Part shown: piece after piece, positions 32,778 to 42,080 of the stretch
Layout: each line of letters opens with the position of its first letter
How positions within the stretch are numbered: the stretch's first letter is position 1
Source of the DNA: Amycolatopsis sp. NBC_01488
GTDB taxonomy: Bacteria > Actinomycetota > Actinomycetes > Mycobacteriales > Pseudonocardiaceae
Direction of reading: 5' to 3'
DNA length: 64,000 bases
NCBI RefSeq assembly: GCF_036227105.1
Contig: NZ_CP109434.1
Coordinates: forward strand, 4,678,501-4,742,500
Notes under the pieces: model-generated
The model's database searches: none
Told to the model about the DNA's origin: nothing
What the model saw: only the letters and a program-made list of their open reading frames with translations
Made by a program: the position numbers and the translations under genes

Positions 32778-33512
32778 ATGGCGAAGACCGCGGTGGTCAC
32801 GGGCGCCGGATCGGGCATCGGGCGGGCGGTGGCGCGGGCCCTCCTCGGCGACGGCTGGTCCGTCGCCTTGGCCGGGCGGCGCGCTTCCGCTCTCGAGGAG
32901 ACCGCCGAGGGCTTCGAAGGGGCGCTCGTCGTGCCCACCGACGTCTCCGCCGAAGACTCCGTCGCCGCGTTGTTCGCGGCGGTCCGCGAGCGGTGGGGGC
33001 GGCTCGACCTGCTCGTCAACAACGCCGGGATCGGCGCGGCCGGGACGGTGGCCGACCTGTCCGTCGAGGACTGGAAGCGGACCGTCGACGTCAACCTCAC
33101 CGGGATGTTCCTCTGCGCCCGGGAGGCCGTCCGCCTCATGCGGGACCAGGACCCGCGTGGCGGCCGGATCGTCAACAACGGCTCCATTTCCGCGCACGTC
33201 CCGCGGCCCGCGAGCGTCGCCTACACCGCGACCAAGCACGCGATCACCGGCCTCACGCGGTCCATCTCGCTCGACGGCCGAGCGTGGAACGTCGCCTGCG
33301 GCCAGATCGACATCGGCAACGCCGCCACCGAGATGACCGAGCGGATGGCGGCGGGCATCCCGCAGGCCGACGGCCGCGTCGTCGCCGAGCCGACGTTCGA
33401 CGTCCGGCATGTGGCCGACGCGGTGCGCTACATGGCGGGCTTGCCGCTCGACACGAACGTCCAGTTCCTCACCGTCACGGCGACCACCATGCCCTTCATC
33501 GGCCGCGGCTGA
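32778..33512 (+). CDS. Short-chain dehydrogenase/reductase
   Basis: A 244-residue classical SDR starting at ATG 32778; AGGAGG ends 4 nt before it, while the GTG three bases upstream is too close. Motifs are the NAD(P)-binding TGAGSGIGRA, NNAG in LLVNNAGIGAAG, and the catalytic Ser-Tyr-Lys in NGSISAHVPRPASVAYTATK. The arginine-rich AGRR after strand 2 favours NADP. It is a single gene between the protease and the NACHT gene. Substrate unknown. Confidence 0.92.
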   Translation: MAKTAVVTGAGSGIGRAVARALLGDGWSVALAGRRASALEETAEGFEGALVVPTDVSAEDSVAALFAAVRERWGRLDLLVNNAGIGAAGTVADLSVEDWKRTVDVNLTGMFLCAREAVRLMRDQDPRGGRIVNNGSISAHVPRPASVAYTATKHAITGLTRSISLDGRAWNVACGQIDIGNAATEMTERMAAGIPQADGRVVAEPTFDVRHVADAVRYMAGLPLDTNVQFLTVTATTMPFIGRG

Positions 33513-33613
33513 AGGCTCCGACATTCAGGTGAACTCGGTATCCGGCGGTCGACGGCCGGGCGGACCGGTTGGTAAACCGGAAACCCGCAGAAACCGAGCA
33601 CAAGGGCCGAGCT

Positions 33614-36604
33614 GTGCCGACGCAATGGACTTTAGCCGCCGTTCTGGCAATATTTTTCGCTGTCGCCGCATTCTTGGCAAAGCAATTTCTCGGTGAAGGG
33701 GCGAAACACCTCGGCCAGCGGTTCTGGCCCGCCGTGCTCCGCAGTCACCGCCGGACCCTGGGAAAACGTGACCTGCGGCGGTACGCGAGCGGCGTCGCGC
33801 GGTCCTACAACAACCACGCCCTCGGTTTCCTCGCCAACACCAAGATCACGGTCAGCGATGTCTACGTTCCGCTCCAGCACGAGGTCGACGGGCGCCGCGA
33901 GGACATCTACGGCAGCATCCGCACCCAGACCAGGATGGTCGTGCTCGGCGCCGCCGGGGCCGGCAAGTCCATGCTGCTGAAGAACTCCATGGTGAAATGG
34001 GCGAAGGAGCCAGGAGCGTTCGACCGCGTTCCGGTCTTCGTCGAGCTCTTCCGCCGCAATCGCGGGGACGACTCGCTCCTCGACCTCATCTCCGACGCGT
34101 TCACGCGGGGTGGGGTGAAGAAGCCGGAACGGTTCCTCGAGCGGGCGCTGGCGGACGGCCTCCTGAGCGTCTTCTTCGACGGCTTTGACGAAATCGTGAC
34201 GGACCGCAAAGCGGAAGTGTCGCAACAGCTGAAGCAGTTCGCCGAAAAGTGGCCGAAGTGCCAGATCGTCGTCACCTGCCGCGACGCGGTCTACGATTTC
34301 GACCTGCAGCCGGACTTCGACCAGGACGTCCGGGTGGCCGGATTCGACGACGCGGCCATCCGCCGGTTCCTGGGCCTCTGGTTCAAGTCGAAGCACCTGG
34401 ACGACGCGCGGTACGAGGTCGAGCAGATGATGTCGGGCCTGCGGGCCAGCCCGGCCATCATGCGGCTGGCCAGGACACCGTTGCTGCTCACCATGATCGC
34501 GTCGCTGCACGACGCGGACCCCGGGCTCGGCCCGATGCTGCCGAACTCGCGCACCGAGTTCTACGAGATGGCCGTGATGCACCTGCTCCGGCGCGATTCC
34601 CAGCTCGGCCGCAGCCGGGAGCTCGCGATCTACAAGGCCGGGCACAAGCTCATGGCGTTGCGGGCCATCGCGGTCCAGGCGCAGGGCACCATCGCGCCGG
34701 GGACGGACCGCCGGACCGTGTCCGAAAGCGAGCTCCTCACGAACATCACGCGGGTGCTCGGCCGGTTCAACCTGGAGGCGAAGCACGCCGCCGGCATGCT
34801 CGAGGAGATCGTCGACCGCAGTGGCCTGCTGGTCAAGGTGGACGAGGGCAACCTGCTCTACGAGTTCCCGCACCTGACGTTGCAGGAGTACCTCGCCGCG
34901 ATGGAGCTGGCCGACAGCCCGGAGCGGCTGTTGCACCTCTACGCCGGCAACCCGCACCGCTGGCGCGAGACGGTGAAGCTGTGGTGCGGTGGCGCGAACC
35001 GCGACTGCACGCCGGTCGTCGAGCAGATCTTCGCCGGAGACGACCGTGACAAGCTCCTGGCCCTCGAATGCCTGGCGGAGGCCCGTCAGATCGACGAGGG
35101 CCTCGCCGGCAAGGTGCTGGACCACTTCGAGGCGGCGCTCGGGCAGGGCGAGGCCGCCGACCACCTGGTGGTGGCGGCGCTGGGCACGGTCGCGGCCGAT
35201 CCCGGGCCTCGGGGCACGGCGCTGCTGGCCCGGCTCACCCGCGCGGCGCGGGAGCACGACGAATTGGCGATCGAGGCGCTGGCCGCGTCCCGGTTGCGTT
35301 CTGCGGTCGAGACGCTCAGCGATCTGGCCGACGACGTCCCCGCGGCTCGGATGGCGTTGCGTTCGACCGGCGAGCTGGCGATCCCGGTGCTCGCCGAGCG
35401 GGCGAAGACGGGATCGACTGTCGCGGTAGACGACATCGCCGTGGTGGGCACCGCGGCGGCGGCTCTGGCGCTCGTCGACCTGCTGGGCGACCGGACCCCG
35501 GTGTCCTTCACCGCTGCTTGGCGGTTGGCGGCGCTGGTGAACAACCCGGACATCGAGGAGGAGCTGTTTCGCGCCGAGCCGGGAGCAGCGCTGGAACCAC
35601 GCTACGACTGGCTTTGGGCGCCGTTCAACCGGGAAAGTCCCCAAGCCATCAACGAAATCATGGGCCGGGTCGGCTTCCTGATCGACAAATCGTTTCCGTA
35701 CCAGGCAATGCCGCCCGATCTCGGCCGGATCGATCCACGACTGGCGCTGCCGATCGGCGTGCTCGGCGCGTCGCGGAACTACAGTCCGGTCGACCAGGAC
35801 TGGCTCCATCGGCGCATCCGGGAAACTGCGAACGGGCTCGATTTCCCCCTTCGGAACCAGCCGAGCAGCCGAAACGTGCTCAGCAGGTTGTACCTGAGCT
35901 TTCCGGACGACGCGCGGAAGGCGGCCGACCTCGTCCTCGACGAGGTTCAAATACCCCGGAGCTACCGTGCTCTGCTGGACACCTTGCCCGGCCCGATCGT
36001 CGTGGATCTGGCGCATCGGTTCAGTCAGGACAGTTTCCGCATCACGGAAAACCAGTGGAAGGCGGTGACCGAGGACCCGCATGAGCCGGTCGTCCTCCGG
36101 CCCTCGGCCTGGACCGCCCTCACGATCCTCCTGCTCGGACCGTACGTGGTCGGGGTGAGCAGGGCGACCGGAACTGCGTTCAGATGGTGGCCGTGGGGGC
36201 CGCAGTGGCTCGGGTGGGTCACGACGATCGCCGTTGCGGTCGCCATCGCCGGTCTCGGATTGTCCTTGCTGGCGGAGAACATGATCCAGCTTGAGAACCT
36301 GCTCGATTTTCTGTCCCCGAACGGTGATGGGGACGAAGTGGCGATGTGGACGTTCAGTGCCGGCCTCGCGCTTTCGATTCCGGGCGCCGCGGTGCTGGCC
36401 GTGATGACTCTCCTCGGCTGGATCGGCTTGCCGATGCTGCTCACGGCGGTGGGCACCTTGACTGTGGTCACCGCTGTGCTCCACTGGATCGTCGTGCGAC
36501 GCGACCGGAAGATCGCCAATCCGTTCCGTGAACTGCGGAAGCTCGACGAAAGCATCATCCGCGTCCGGTCGACGGTGATCTCCGGCCGGGACGTGGCCGG
36601 CTAG
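33614..36604 (+). CDS. Membrane-anchored NACHT-domain STAND NTPase (bacterial NLR-like)
   Basis: A 996-residue protein; the GTG at 33614 has AAGGG 7 nt upstream, though a TTG at 33569 is also in frame. A hydrophobic segment at about 7-26 is a likely membrane anchor. The NACHT module follows: Walker A GAAGAGKS (112-119), Walker B FFDGFDE (187-193) with the extended acidic residues, sensor-like VVTCRD and a winged-helix region ending in FPHLTLQEYLAA, a hallmark of NACHT proteins. From about 430 to 800 come helical repeats of HEAT type, then four or five membrane helices at about 836-960. Some bacterial NACHT proteins defend against phage; here no effector domain is recognised, so membrane disruption is only an idea. 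GC content dips near both ends. Confidence 0.87.
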   Translation: MPTQWTLAAVLAIFFAVAAFLAKQFLGEGAKHLGQRFWPAVLRSHRRTLGKRDLRRYASGVARSYNNHALGFLANTKITVSDVYVPLQHEVDGRREDIYGSIRTQTRMVVLGAAGAGKSMLLKNSMVKWAKEPGAFDRVPVFVELFRRNRGDDSLLDLISDAFTRGGVKKPERFLERALADGLLSVFFDGFDEIVTDRKAEVSQQLKQFAEKWPKCQIVVTCRDAVYDFDLQPDFDQDVRVAGFDDAAIRRFLGLWFKSKHLDDARYEVEQMMSGLRASPAIMRLARTPLLLTMIASLHDADPGLGPMLPNSRTEFYEMAVMHLLRRDSQLGRSRELAIYKAGHKLMALRAIAVQAQGTIAPGTDRRTVSESELLTNITRVLGRFNLEAKHAAGMLEEIVDRSGLLVKVDEGNLLYEFPHLTLQEYLAAMELADSPERLLHLYAGNPHRWRETVKLWCGGANRDCTPVVEQIFAGDDRDKLLALECLAEARQIDEGLAGKVLDHFEAALGQGEAADHLVVAALGTVAADPGPRGTALLARLTRAAREHDELAIEALAASRLRSAVETLSDLADDVPAARMALRSTGELAIPVLAERAKTGSTVAVDDIAVVGTAAAALALVDLLGDRTPVSFTAAWRLAALVNNPDIEEELFRAEPGAALEPRYDWLWAPFNRESPQAINEIMGRVGFLIDKSFPYQAMPPDLGRIDPRLALPIGVLGASRNYSPVDQDWLHRRIRETANGLDFPLRNQPSSRNVLSRLYLSFPDDARKAADLVLDEVQIPRSYRALLDTLPGPIVVDLAHRFSQDSFRITENQWKAVTEDPHEPVVLRPSAWTALTILLLGPYVVGVSRATGTAFRWWPWGPQWLGWVTTIAVAVAIAGLGLSLLAENMIQLENLLDFLSPNGDGDEVAMWTFSAGLALSIPGAAVLAVMTLLGWIGLPMLLTAVGTLTVVTAVLHWIVVRRDRKIANPFRELRKLDESIIRVRSTVISGRDVAG

Positions 36605-37605
36605 GGGATCACCCGCGCCTTCCGGAACTCGTCGAACAAGCGGTAGAACATCTGCTCCGTCTCGACGTACGTGTGGAACCCCGCCCGGCGCGACTTCGAC
36701 GTGTCCGCGAACATGTCGTAGTCCCAGCCGAACACGAAGTCGCCGAATGCCCACGAGGACGACACGTCCGCATAGGACGCCGCCAGGTCGTGGCGAGCGG
36801 CCATGGCTGTCCACAGGGGAGCTTTGTCGGCCATGACGTCCACCAGGGACATCCGAAGGGGAGGTGCGGCTTCGAGGCCGAAGTACGCCGCCAGCTTCGG
36901 CCACAGCTCGCGCCACCGGAACAAATCGCCGTTCGCGATGTTGAAGGCACCCTCCTGGCCCGTTGCCCAGACCGTGGCCGAAGCCAGCAAGCCCGCGTCC
37001 GTCATCTCCAGCAGGCTGTCGTACGCGCCCGGCTTGCCCGGGAACCGCAGCGGCAGGCCGAGTTCCTTCGAGATCGACGCGTACACCGCGATCACCAGCG
37101 CCAGGTTCATCGGGTTGCCCAACGCCGTGCCGCCGACCACCGACGGCCGGATCGCCGACCACGTCCACGGGCCCGCGCGGTGCTCGAGGAACCGCTGCTG
37201 GTCGACGTTGAACTCCGGCGGCATGTGCCCGGCGTCGGTCTCGCGGGCCGGCGTCTTGAACGGGCCGAGGTGCGCGCCGTAGACCTTGTACCCCTGCATC
37301 AGGCTGACGTGCTCGAGAGCGGCCGGGTCCAGCGCTTCGACCAGGTTCGTCAGCATCGCCAGGTTCGGCGGGACCAGCTCGGCCCACGTCGGGCGGTCCT
37401 GGTAGGCCGCGTAGAACAGGTGCGTGACGCCGGTCAGCGCGCCGACCTTCGCCCGGGTGTCCGCCCGGTCGAGCAGATCGACGGTGAGGCCGTCGCGGCG
37501 CGAGAGGCCGATGACGTCCCAGCCGCCGTCCGCCCGCAGGTGCTCGACGAGCTTCCGGCCGATGATCCCGTTCGCCCCGGCGACCAGGGCTGTCTTGCGT
37601 TCCAT
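36601..37605 (-). CDS. PRISE-like SDR family reductase
   Basis: A 334-residue atypical (extended) SDR starting at ATG 37605. It has the nucleotide-binding ALVAGANGIIGRKLVEHL, IGLSRRDG after strand 2, and family-specific segments TWSAIRPSVVGGTALGNPMNLALVIAVYA, FNIANGDLFRWRELWPKLA and SSWAFGDFVFGWDYDMFADTSKSRRAGFH. These are the marks of the progesterone 5-beta-reductase/iridoid synthase-like group, NADPH-dependent enone reductases. The natural substrate in bacteria is unknown. It is divergent from a LysR regulator (70-bp gap), its likely controller, and its end overlaps the convergent NACHT stop by 4 bp. Confidence 0.87.
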   Translation of the reverse strand: MERKTALVAGANGIIGRKLVEHLRADGGWDVIGLSRRDGLTVDLLDRADTRAKVGALTGVTHLFYAAYQDRPTWAELVPPNLAMLTNLVEALDPAALEHVSLMQGYKVYGAHLGPFKTPARETDAGHMPPEFNVDQQRFLEHRAGPWTWSAIRPSVVGGTALGNPMNLALVIAVYASISKELGLPLRFPGKPGAYDSLLEMTDAGLLASATVWATGQEGAFNIANGDLFRWRELWPKLAAYFGLEAAPPLRMSLVDVMADKAPLWTAMAARHDLAASYADVSSSWAFGDFVFGWDYDMFADTSKSRRAGFHTYVETEQMFYRLFDEFRKARVIP

Positions 37606-37675
37606 GACTCCAGGCTGGACGCGCCGATCTGATAAGTCCAAGGCTTAGAACTCACCAAGTCGATAAACTGAGTTC

Positions 37676-38554
37676 ATGACAAGTCTCCGGCAGCTCGAGT
37701 ACCTGGTCACGGTGGTCGACACCGGCTCGTTCACGCGCGCGGCCGAGCAGCTGCACGTGACGCAGCCCGCGTTGTCGCACCAGATGCGGGCCCTCGAACA
37801 GAGCCTCGGCGGGCCGCTGCTGGAGCGCCTGCCGCGCACGGTGCGGCCGACGCCGATGGGCCGGGCGATGCTGCCGCACGCGCGGGCCGCGCTGGCCGAC
37901 GCCGAACGCGCCCGCTGCGCCGCCCGGCTCGCCTCCGGCACGACGGCGGGGGAGCTGCAGGTCGCGACCGTGTACTCGATGAGCCTCGGCGTGCTGCCGC
38001 CCGCGTTGCGGGTGTGGCGGCGCGACCGGCCGGACGTCGACGTCCGGCTGATCGAGTTCCGGCACGCCGACGAGCTGCGCGACGCGATGGCCGCGGGCGA
38101 GGCCGACGTCGCGCTCGGCCCGCCGCCGCCGGCCTGGCCGGGCCCGGTGCGGCCGCTGGGGGTCGAGGAGTTCGTGGTCGTGCTCCCGGCGGATGGCGCT
38201 TCGGAGGACGACGCGACGGGCGTCGTCGACCTCGCGACGCTCGCCGACTGCGCGTGGGTGCACTACGCGCCGGGCAACGGCCTCGCCGAGCTGGTCGACG
38301 CGACGTGCGCGACGGCCGGGTTCCGCCCGCGCGCCGCGGTCCGCACCGAGCAGACGGCGGCGGCGCCGATCCTCGCGGCGGCAGGCCTCGGCCCGGCGTT
38401 GGTCCCGGCGAACGTCCTGCCGGCGCGCTTCGACGGCCGGGTCCTGCGGCCGTCGGTGCCGGTGCGCCGCACGGTGGCCGCGTACACGCGTGCCGCGCCG
38501 GATCCGCTGACCACGGCGTTCATCGAGACGCTGGCGGACCACGCCGCGGTCTAG
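37676..38554 (+). CDS. LysR-family transcriptional regulator
   Basis: A 292-residue LysR protein. The HTH is at residues 5-60 (LEYLVTVVDTGSFTRAAEQLHVTQPALSHQMRALEQ region), and a standard effector domain follows. It faces the PRISE-like reductase gene across 70 bp and probably controls it. The short intergenic sequence is AT-rich for this genome (about 37620-37675), fitting a shared promoter-operator region. Confidence 0.92.
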   Translation: MTSLRQLEYLVTVVDTGSFTRAAEQLHVTQPALSHQMRALEQSLGGPLLERLPRTVRPTPMGRAMLPHARAALADAERARCAARLASGTTAGELQVATVYSMSLGVLPPALRVWRRDRPDVDVRLIEFRHADELRDAMAAGEADVALGPPPPAWPGPVRPLGVEEFVVVLPADGASEDDATGVVDLATLADCAWVHYAPGNGLAELVDATCATAGFRPRAAVRTEQTAAAPILAAAGLGPALVPANVLPARFDGRVLRPSVPVRRTVAAYTRAAPDPLTTAFIETLADHAAV

Positions 38555-39132
38555 AGGCGGTCGAGCCAGTGGTGCTCGCCGTACGTCTCCTGTAGTGCGT
38601 TCGCGAGCCATGCCCGCTGCAAGGAATCCAGCACCGGCAGTGCGGCGGCGAAGTCCTGCTCGTCCTTGGGACGCGTGCCGCGGGCCTTGGCTAACAGTTG
38701 TACTTCCGCTGCCAGGTAAGGGATTCCGGCCACCGAGACGCCGCCGAGATCCGCGACCGCACGCCGCACGGCGGGGTTCCGGCGCGACACCCACTCGTCA
38801 CCCAGCGTCTCGTCGAGCATCACCTGGATCCGCCACGGCGCGGACGCCGACGGGCGGCACCAGACGTCGTCGACGCCTTCGGGCAGCAGCTCACCGGGCC
38901 GCCAGGGACGCAGCGTGCCGGGCGGGTCCGCCGCCCACCACTCCCAGTCCGGCAGCGCCTCCTGGATCGCGAGCTGGTCGCGCCGGAGCACCAGGACGTC
39001 GACGTCGGCGTGCTCGCGGAACGCGTGGCCCACGGCGAGTTCGATCGCGTAGCCGCCGGCGACCCACCAGGGCGTTCGAACGCGCGAGAACAGTTCGGCC
39101 ACTTCGGACAGTGACGCGGGCTCCCAGGTCAC
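38551..39132 (-). CDS. Nucleotidyltransferase-domain protein, coupled to a substrate-binding protein gene
   Basis: A 193-residue protein with the minimal nucleotidyltransferase motif WWVAGGYAIELAVGHAFREHADVDVLVLR: a GG-type loop followed by paired acids DVDV. This resembles LinB/AadA-like antibiotic nucleotidyltransferases and related proteins annotated as aminoglycoside adenylyltransferase-like, but no resistance can be inferred. The start is a GTG at 39132 inside GTGA, overlapping the stop of the peptide-binding lipoprotein gene, so the two are translationally coupled. The C-terminal end overlaps the convergent LysR stop by 4 bp. Confidence 0.75.
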   Translation of the reverse strand: MTWEPASLSEVAELFSRVRTPWWVAGGYAIELAVGHAFREHADVDVLVLRRDQLAIQEALPDWEWWAADPPGTLRPWRPGELLPEGVDDVWCRPSASAPWRIQVMLDETLGDEWVSRRNPAVRRAVADLGGVSVAGIPYLAAEVQLLAKARGTRPKDEQDFAAALPVLDSLQRAWLANALQETYGEHHWLDRL

Positions 39133-40583
39133 GAGACCCCGATCCCCGCCGGCACCGGGCCGGTGAACGGCGTCGTCAGGACGTCGTGGACGCGCGGCGA
39201 CCAGACCGCGTGGCCGTGGCCGGACCACAGCGGGGCCACCGGGAGGTCGCGCAGCAGCTGGTTCTCGGCCAGGCGGTACAGCTCGCCCGCCTCCTCCGGC
39301 GTCGCCGCGGCGTCCGCGAGGTCGAGGTTCTGGCGGAACACTTCGTCCGCGTAACCCGATTCCGACGCCAGCGTCGAGAGCAGCTCGTATGGACTCGCGG
39401 TAACCAGCGAAACGTCCAATGTGGATGGTCCGTCGACCGAACCGGACGCGGGTTTCGCCTGGGCCGTCACCGAAACGTCCAGTGCCTTGTGCAGCCCGAC
39501 GACCAAGGTCCGCGTCCACGCCTCGGTGGAAGGTCCGAAGTAGACGGTCGCGCCGCCGGGGAACGCCGCCTGCTTCAGCAGGGCCTTGCCCGCCGCCGCG
39601 TCGAAACTGCAGGGCCGGCAGGTGCCCGTTCGCTCGCCGGGGGCGTCCGCGGGTGGCAGCAAGGCCTTCGCCGGGTCGGCCTGGTGGGCCAGCGGGCCGG
39701 CTTCGAGGGCTGCGCGGTCGACGCCGAGTGCGAAGCCGTGGCGGACCGTCGCGTCGGCGAACCGCGGGTTCCCCACCGGGAACGCCAGGTAGCCTGCCTG
39801 CGGCAACGCCCACGTCGCGTGGTGGTCGTCGCCGAAGTCGCCGTGCATCGCGTCGTGCTTCTCGCCGGGAACTTCGGTGGCGAGGTCGAGCGTGCCCGAC
39901 TTCACCTCGTCGTACTGGGCGGCCGGGTCGCCGACGCGCAGGTCGATCTCCGTCGCCTTGCCGACGCCCTCGCCGACGCGCTTCAGCGTGCCGCCCGAGC
40001 CGGGCCGCCACGCGCCGTCGAGCCGGTACGGGCCGTTGCCGATCGGCGCCTTCGCGAAGCCCGCCCAGTCACGCGAGGCGAGCACCGACGCGGGCAGCGG
40101 CACCAGTCCCGGCGCCGAGAGCAGCGCGGGAACCTGGCCGGACGGGCGGTCGAGCGTCAGCGCGATCGTGTCCGGAGTGGACGCGGTGATCTCCCGAGCG
40201 CGCAACAACTTCGTGAGCACCGGCGCCGCAGCCCAGTGCGAAGCGGCGACCGCCTGCCACGTGTCCACATAGGACTGGGCGGTGACCGGCGAGCCGTCGT
40301 GGAACTTCGCCGGCCGCAGCTTGACCGTCCAGTGCACCCGGTCGGTGCTCTCGATCGACTCGGCCGCGCGCGGCGTGAGCTTGCCGGTCGCCGCGTCGTA
40401 GTCGGCGAGCGGCGTCCACAGCGCGCCGGTCACCAGCCGGCCGGCCTGGTCGGCGACGTCGGCGGGCAGCAGCGTCGCGGGTTCCCGGATGCCGGCGGAC
40501 AGGACACCCGGGCGGCCCGGGGCGGGATCGGAACAGCCCGTGACGGCGAGGGCCACGACGGCGAGCACGGCGAGCAGGCGCAT
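39129..40583 (-). CDS. Oligopeptide-type ABC substrate-binding lipoprotein (family 5)
   Basis: A 484-residue lipoprotein. The signal ends in the lipobox VTGC, so Cys17 would be lipidated and the protein held on the outer face of the membrane. The mature part follows the SBP_bac_5 family: GRLVTGALWTPLADYD, DRVHWTVKLRPAKFHDGSPV, and the C-terminal RLAENQLLRDLPVAPLW. No permease or ATPase genes are nearby, so it is an orphan binding protein that must use another transporter or serve another role. The next gene is coupled to it by GTGA. Confidence 0.9.
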   Translation of the reverse strand: MRLLAVLAVVALAVTGCSDPAPGRPGVLSAGIREPATLLPADVADQAGRLVTGALWTPLADYDAATGKLTPRAAESIESTDRVHWTVKLRPAKFHDGSPVTAQSYVDTWQAVAASHWAAAPVLTKLLRAREITASTPDTIALTLDRPSGQVPALLSAPGLVPLPASVLASRDWAGFAKAPIGNGPYRLDGAWRPGSGGTLKRVGEGVGKATEIDLRVGDPAAQYDEVKSGTLDLATEVPGEKHDAMHGDFGDDHHATWALPQAGYLAFPVGNPRFADATVRHGFALGVDRAALEAGPLAHQADPAKALLPPADAPGERTGTCRPCSFDAAAGKALLKQAAFPGGATVYFGPSTEAWTRTLVVGLHKALDVSVTAQAKPASGSVDGPSTLDVSLVTASPYELLSTLASESGYADEVFRQNLDLADAAATPEEAGELYRLAENQLLRDLPVAPLWSGHGHAVWSPRVHDVLTTPFTGPVPAGIGVS

Positions 40584-40687
40584 GGGCCAGTCCTACCAGT
40601 CAGGAGGCAACCAAAGGTGGTTGTGTCCGGTTGATCTCCGTCGTACCGTTCGGTTGGTCACGGTTCTGGCGTTCTGGGAGGTTTCGC

Positions 40688-42022
40688 GTGCGCACCTGGT
40701 TGCGGTCGTGCTTCGCCGCCGTCACCGTCAGCGCCACGCTGGTCGCGACCGGGCTGCCGGCCGCCGCCTGCGGCGAAGACGACAAACCCGCTGTTCCCGC
40801 CACCCGCACGCTGGGCGATCCGGGGGCGATCAAGAACGTCAAGGCCGTCGGCAGCGTGCCCGACGCCGCCGGTGCCATCTCGGTCAACTTCCTCGACTAC
40901 GGCCACCGCGACGTCATGGTCGTGTCCGGCGAGTTCGGGCTGAAGGTGTACGACCTGACGCAGAACCCGGCCGCGCCGAAGCTGGTCGGGCAGGTCAGCC
41001 TGCCGGGGCTGTGGGAGACCGAGGACACCGAGGTCGACCAGAACCACAAGCTGGTGTTCCTTTCGCGCGACCCGCGCGCGTTCGGCGGCACCACGCACAC
41101 CGGCGAGTCCGGCATCTACGTCGTCGACGTCTCGAAGCCCGAGGCCCCGGCGATCCTGAGCTACACGAAGGTGCCGGCCGGGCACACCACCAGCTGCGTC
41201 GACGGCTGCCGCTACCTCTGGACCGGCGGCCCGGCGAAGGCCGACGACCAGCCCGCAGACTGGGGCGGGCGCCCGATCTGGGTCACCGACGTGCGCGACC
41301 CGCGGCACCCGAAGGTGAACCCGCAGCCGATCGAGCTGGCCCGCAACGACGGCAAGACCGACTACGTGCACGACGTCCAGGTGGACGGCGACGGCGTGGC
41401 CTGGGTGTCCGGCCGCGGCGGCGTCCGCGGCTACTGGACGAACGGCGTGCACCGCGACCCGGTGACGAACAAGATCCGCCGCGCGACGGCGCACGAGCCG
41501 GTGCCCTACGCCGGCGGCGGCATCGCCGAGACGGCCGCACCGTCGCGGTTCATGCACAACAGCTTCCACCCGGCCGGCCACCGCATCGGCGACGGCGCGT
41601 GGCGCGGCCAGGACCTGATCTACGCGACGGAGGAGAACTTCGTCGACGGCTGCGCGGGCGACGGCGTCCTGACGATCTCGTCGCTCGCCGGTTCGTACCA
41701 CGGCGAAGGCTGGCGTTCGACGCCTTCGCAGCCGTTCCGGTTGCAGAGCGTGGGCACGTGGAGCGTCAACGGCCAGGAGGGCAGCGACCCGGCGTCGGAC
41801 GACTGCTCGGCGCACTACTTCGACGTCCGCGGCAAGATCCTGGTGCAGTCGTTCTACTCGCAGGGCACACGGTTCCTCGACGTCAGCGACCCGACGAACC
41901 CGCGGCAGATCGCCTACTTCCGCCCTGGTGACGCGAGCGCGTGGGCGCCGTACTGGCACGGGAAGTACGTGTATGTGGCGGACAACGTCCGCGGCGTGGA
42001 CATCCTGCAGCTGACCAAGTAG
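40688..42022 (+). CDS. Secreted LVIVD-repeat (beta-propeller-like) protein
   Basis: A 444-residue exported protein. The GTG at 40688 is preceded by TGGGAGG at 7-nt spacing and gives a signal peptide (RTWLRSCFAAVTVSATLVATG). The mature chain contains repeats of LVIVD type such as GLKVYDLTQNPAAPKLVG, GIYVVDVSKPEAPAILS, IWVTDVRDPRHPKVN and GTRFLDVSDPTNPRQIA, expected to form a propeller. No catalytic residues are evident; such proteins are thought to bind or scaffold outside the cell. It ends just before a hairpin shared with the convergent glucosidase gene. Confidence 0.85.
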   Translation: MRTWLRSCFAAVTVSATLVATGLPAAACGEDDKPAVPATRTLGDPGAIKNVKAVGSVPDAAGAISVNFLDYGHRDVMVVSGEFGLKVYDLTQNPAAPKLVGQVSLPGLWETEDTEVDQNHKLVFLSRDPRAFGGTTHTGESGIYVVDVSKPEAPAILSYTKVPAGHTTSCVDGCRYLWTGGPAKADDQPADWGGRPIWVTDVRDPRHPKVNPQPIELARNDGKTDYVHDVQVDGDGVAWVSGRGGVRGYWTNGVHRDPVTNKIRRATAHEPVPYAGGGIAETAAPSRFMHNSFHPAGHRIGDGAWRGQDLIYATEENFVDGCAGDGVLTISSLAGSYHGEGWRSTPSQPFRLQSVGTWSVNGQEGSDPASDDCSAHYFDVRGKILVQSFYSQGTRFLDVSDPTNPRQIAYFRPGDASAWAPYWHGKYVYVADNVRGVDILQLTK

Positions 42023-42027
42023 GTAGT

Positions 42028-42077
42028 CCATGAGGGGCATCTTCATGGCTCTAAGTCCATGAAGGTGCCCCTCATGG
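42028..42077. terminator. Bidirectional hairpin with 21-bp arms
   Basis: Arms 42028-42048 and 42057-42077 pair at 20 of 21 positions around an 8-nt loop (CTCTAAGT). It lies in the 58-bp gap between the convergent LVIVD and GH13 stops. Confidence 0.85.
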
Positions 42078-42080
42078 CTT

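Noticed and set aside
33632..37387. A 1251-codon open frame on the minus strand opposite the NACHT gene
   Set aside because: It is a third-position shadow of the real genes on both strands, has repetitive Arg/Gly/Pro composition and no recognisable domain. Similar long antisense frames across the window were left out for the same reason.
38551..39132. Aminoglycoside resistance gene
   Set aside because: The nucleotidyltransferase motif is generic; residues specific for AadA or LinB cannot be confirmed by eye, so no resistance is claimed.
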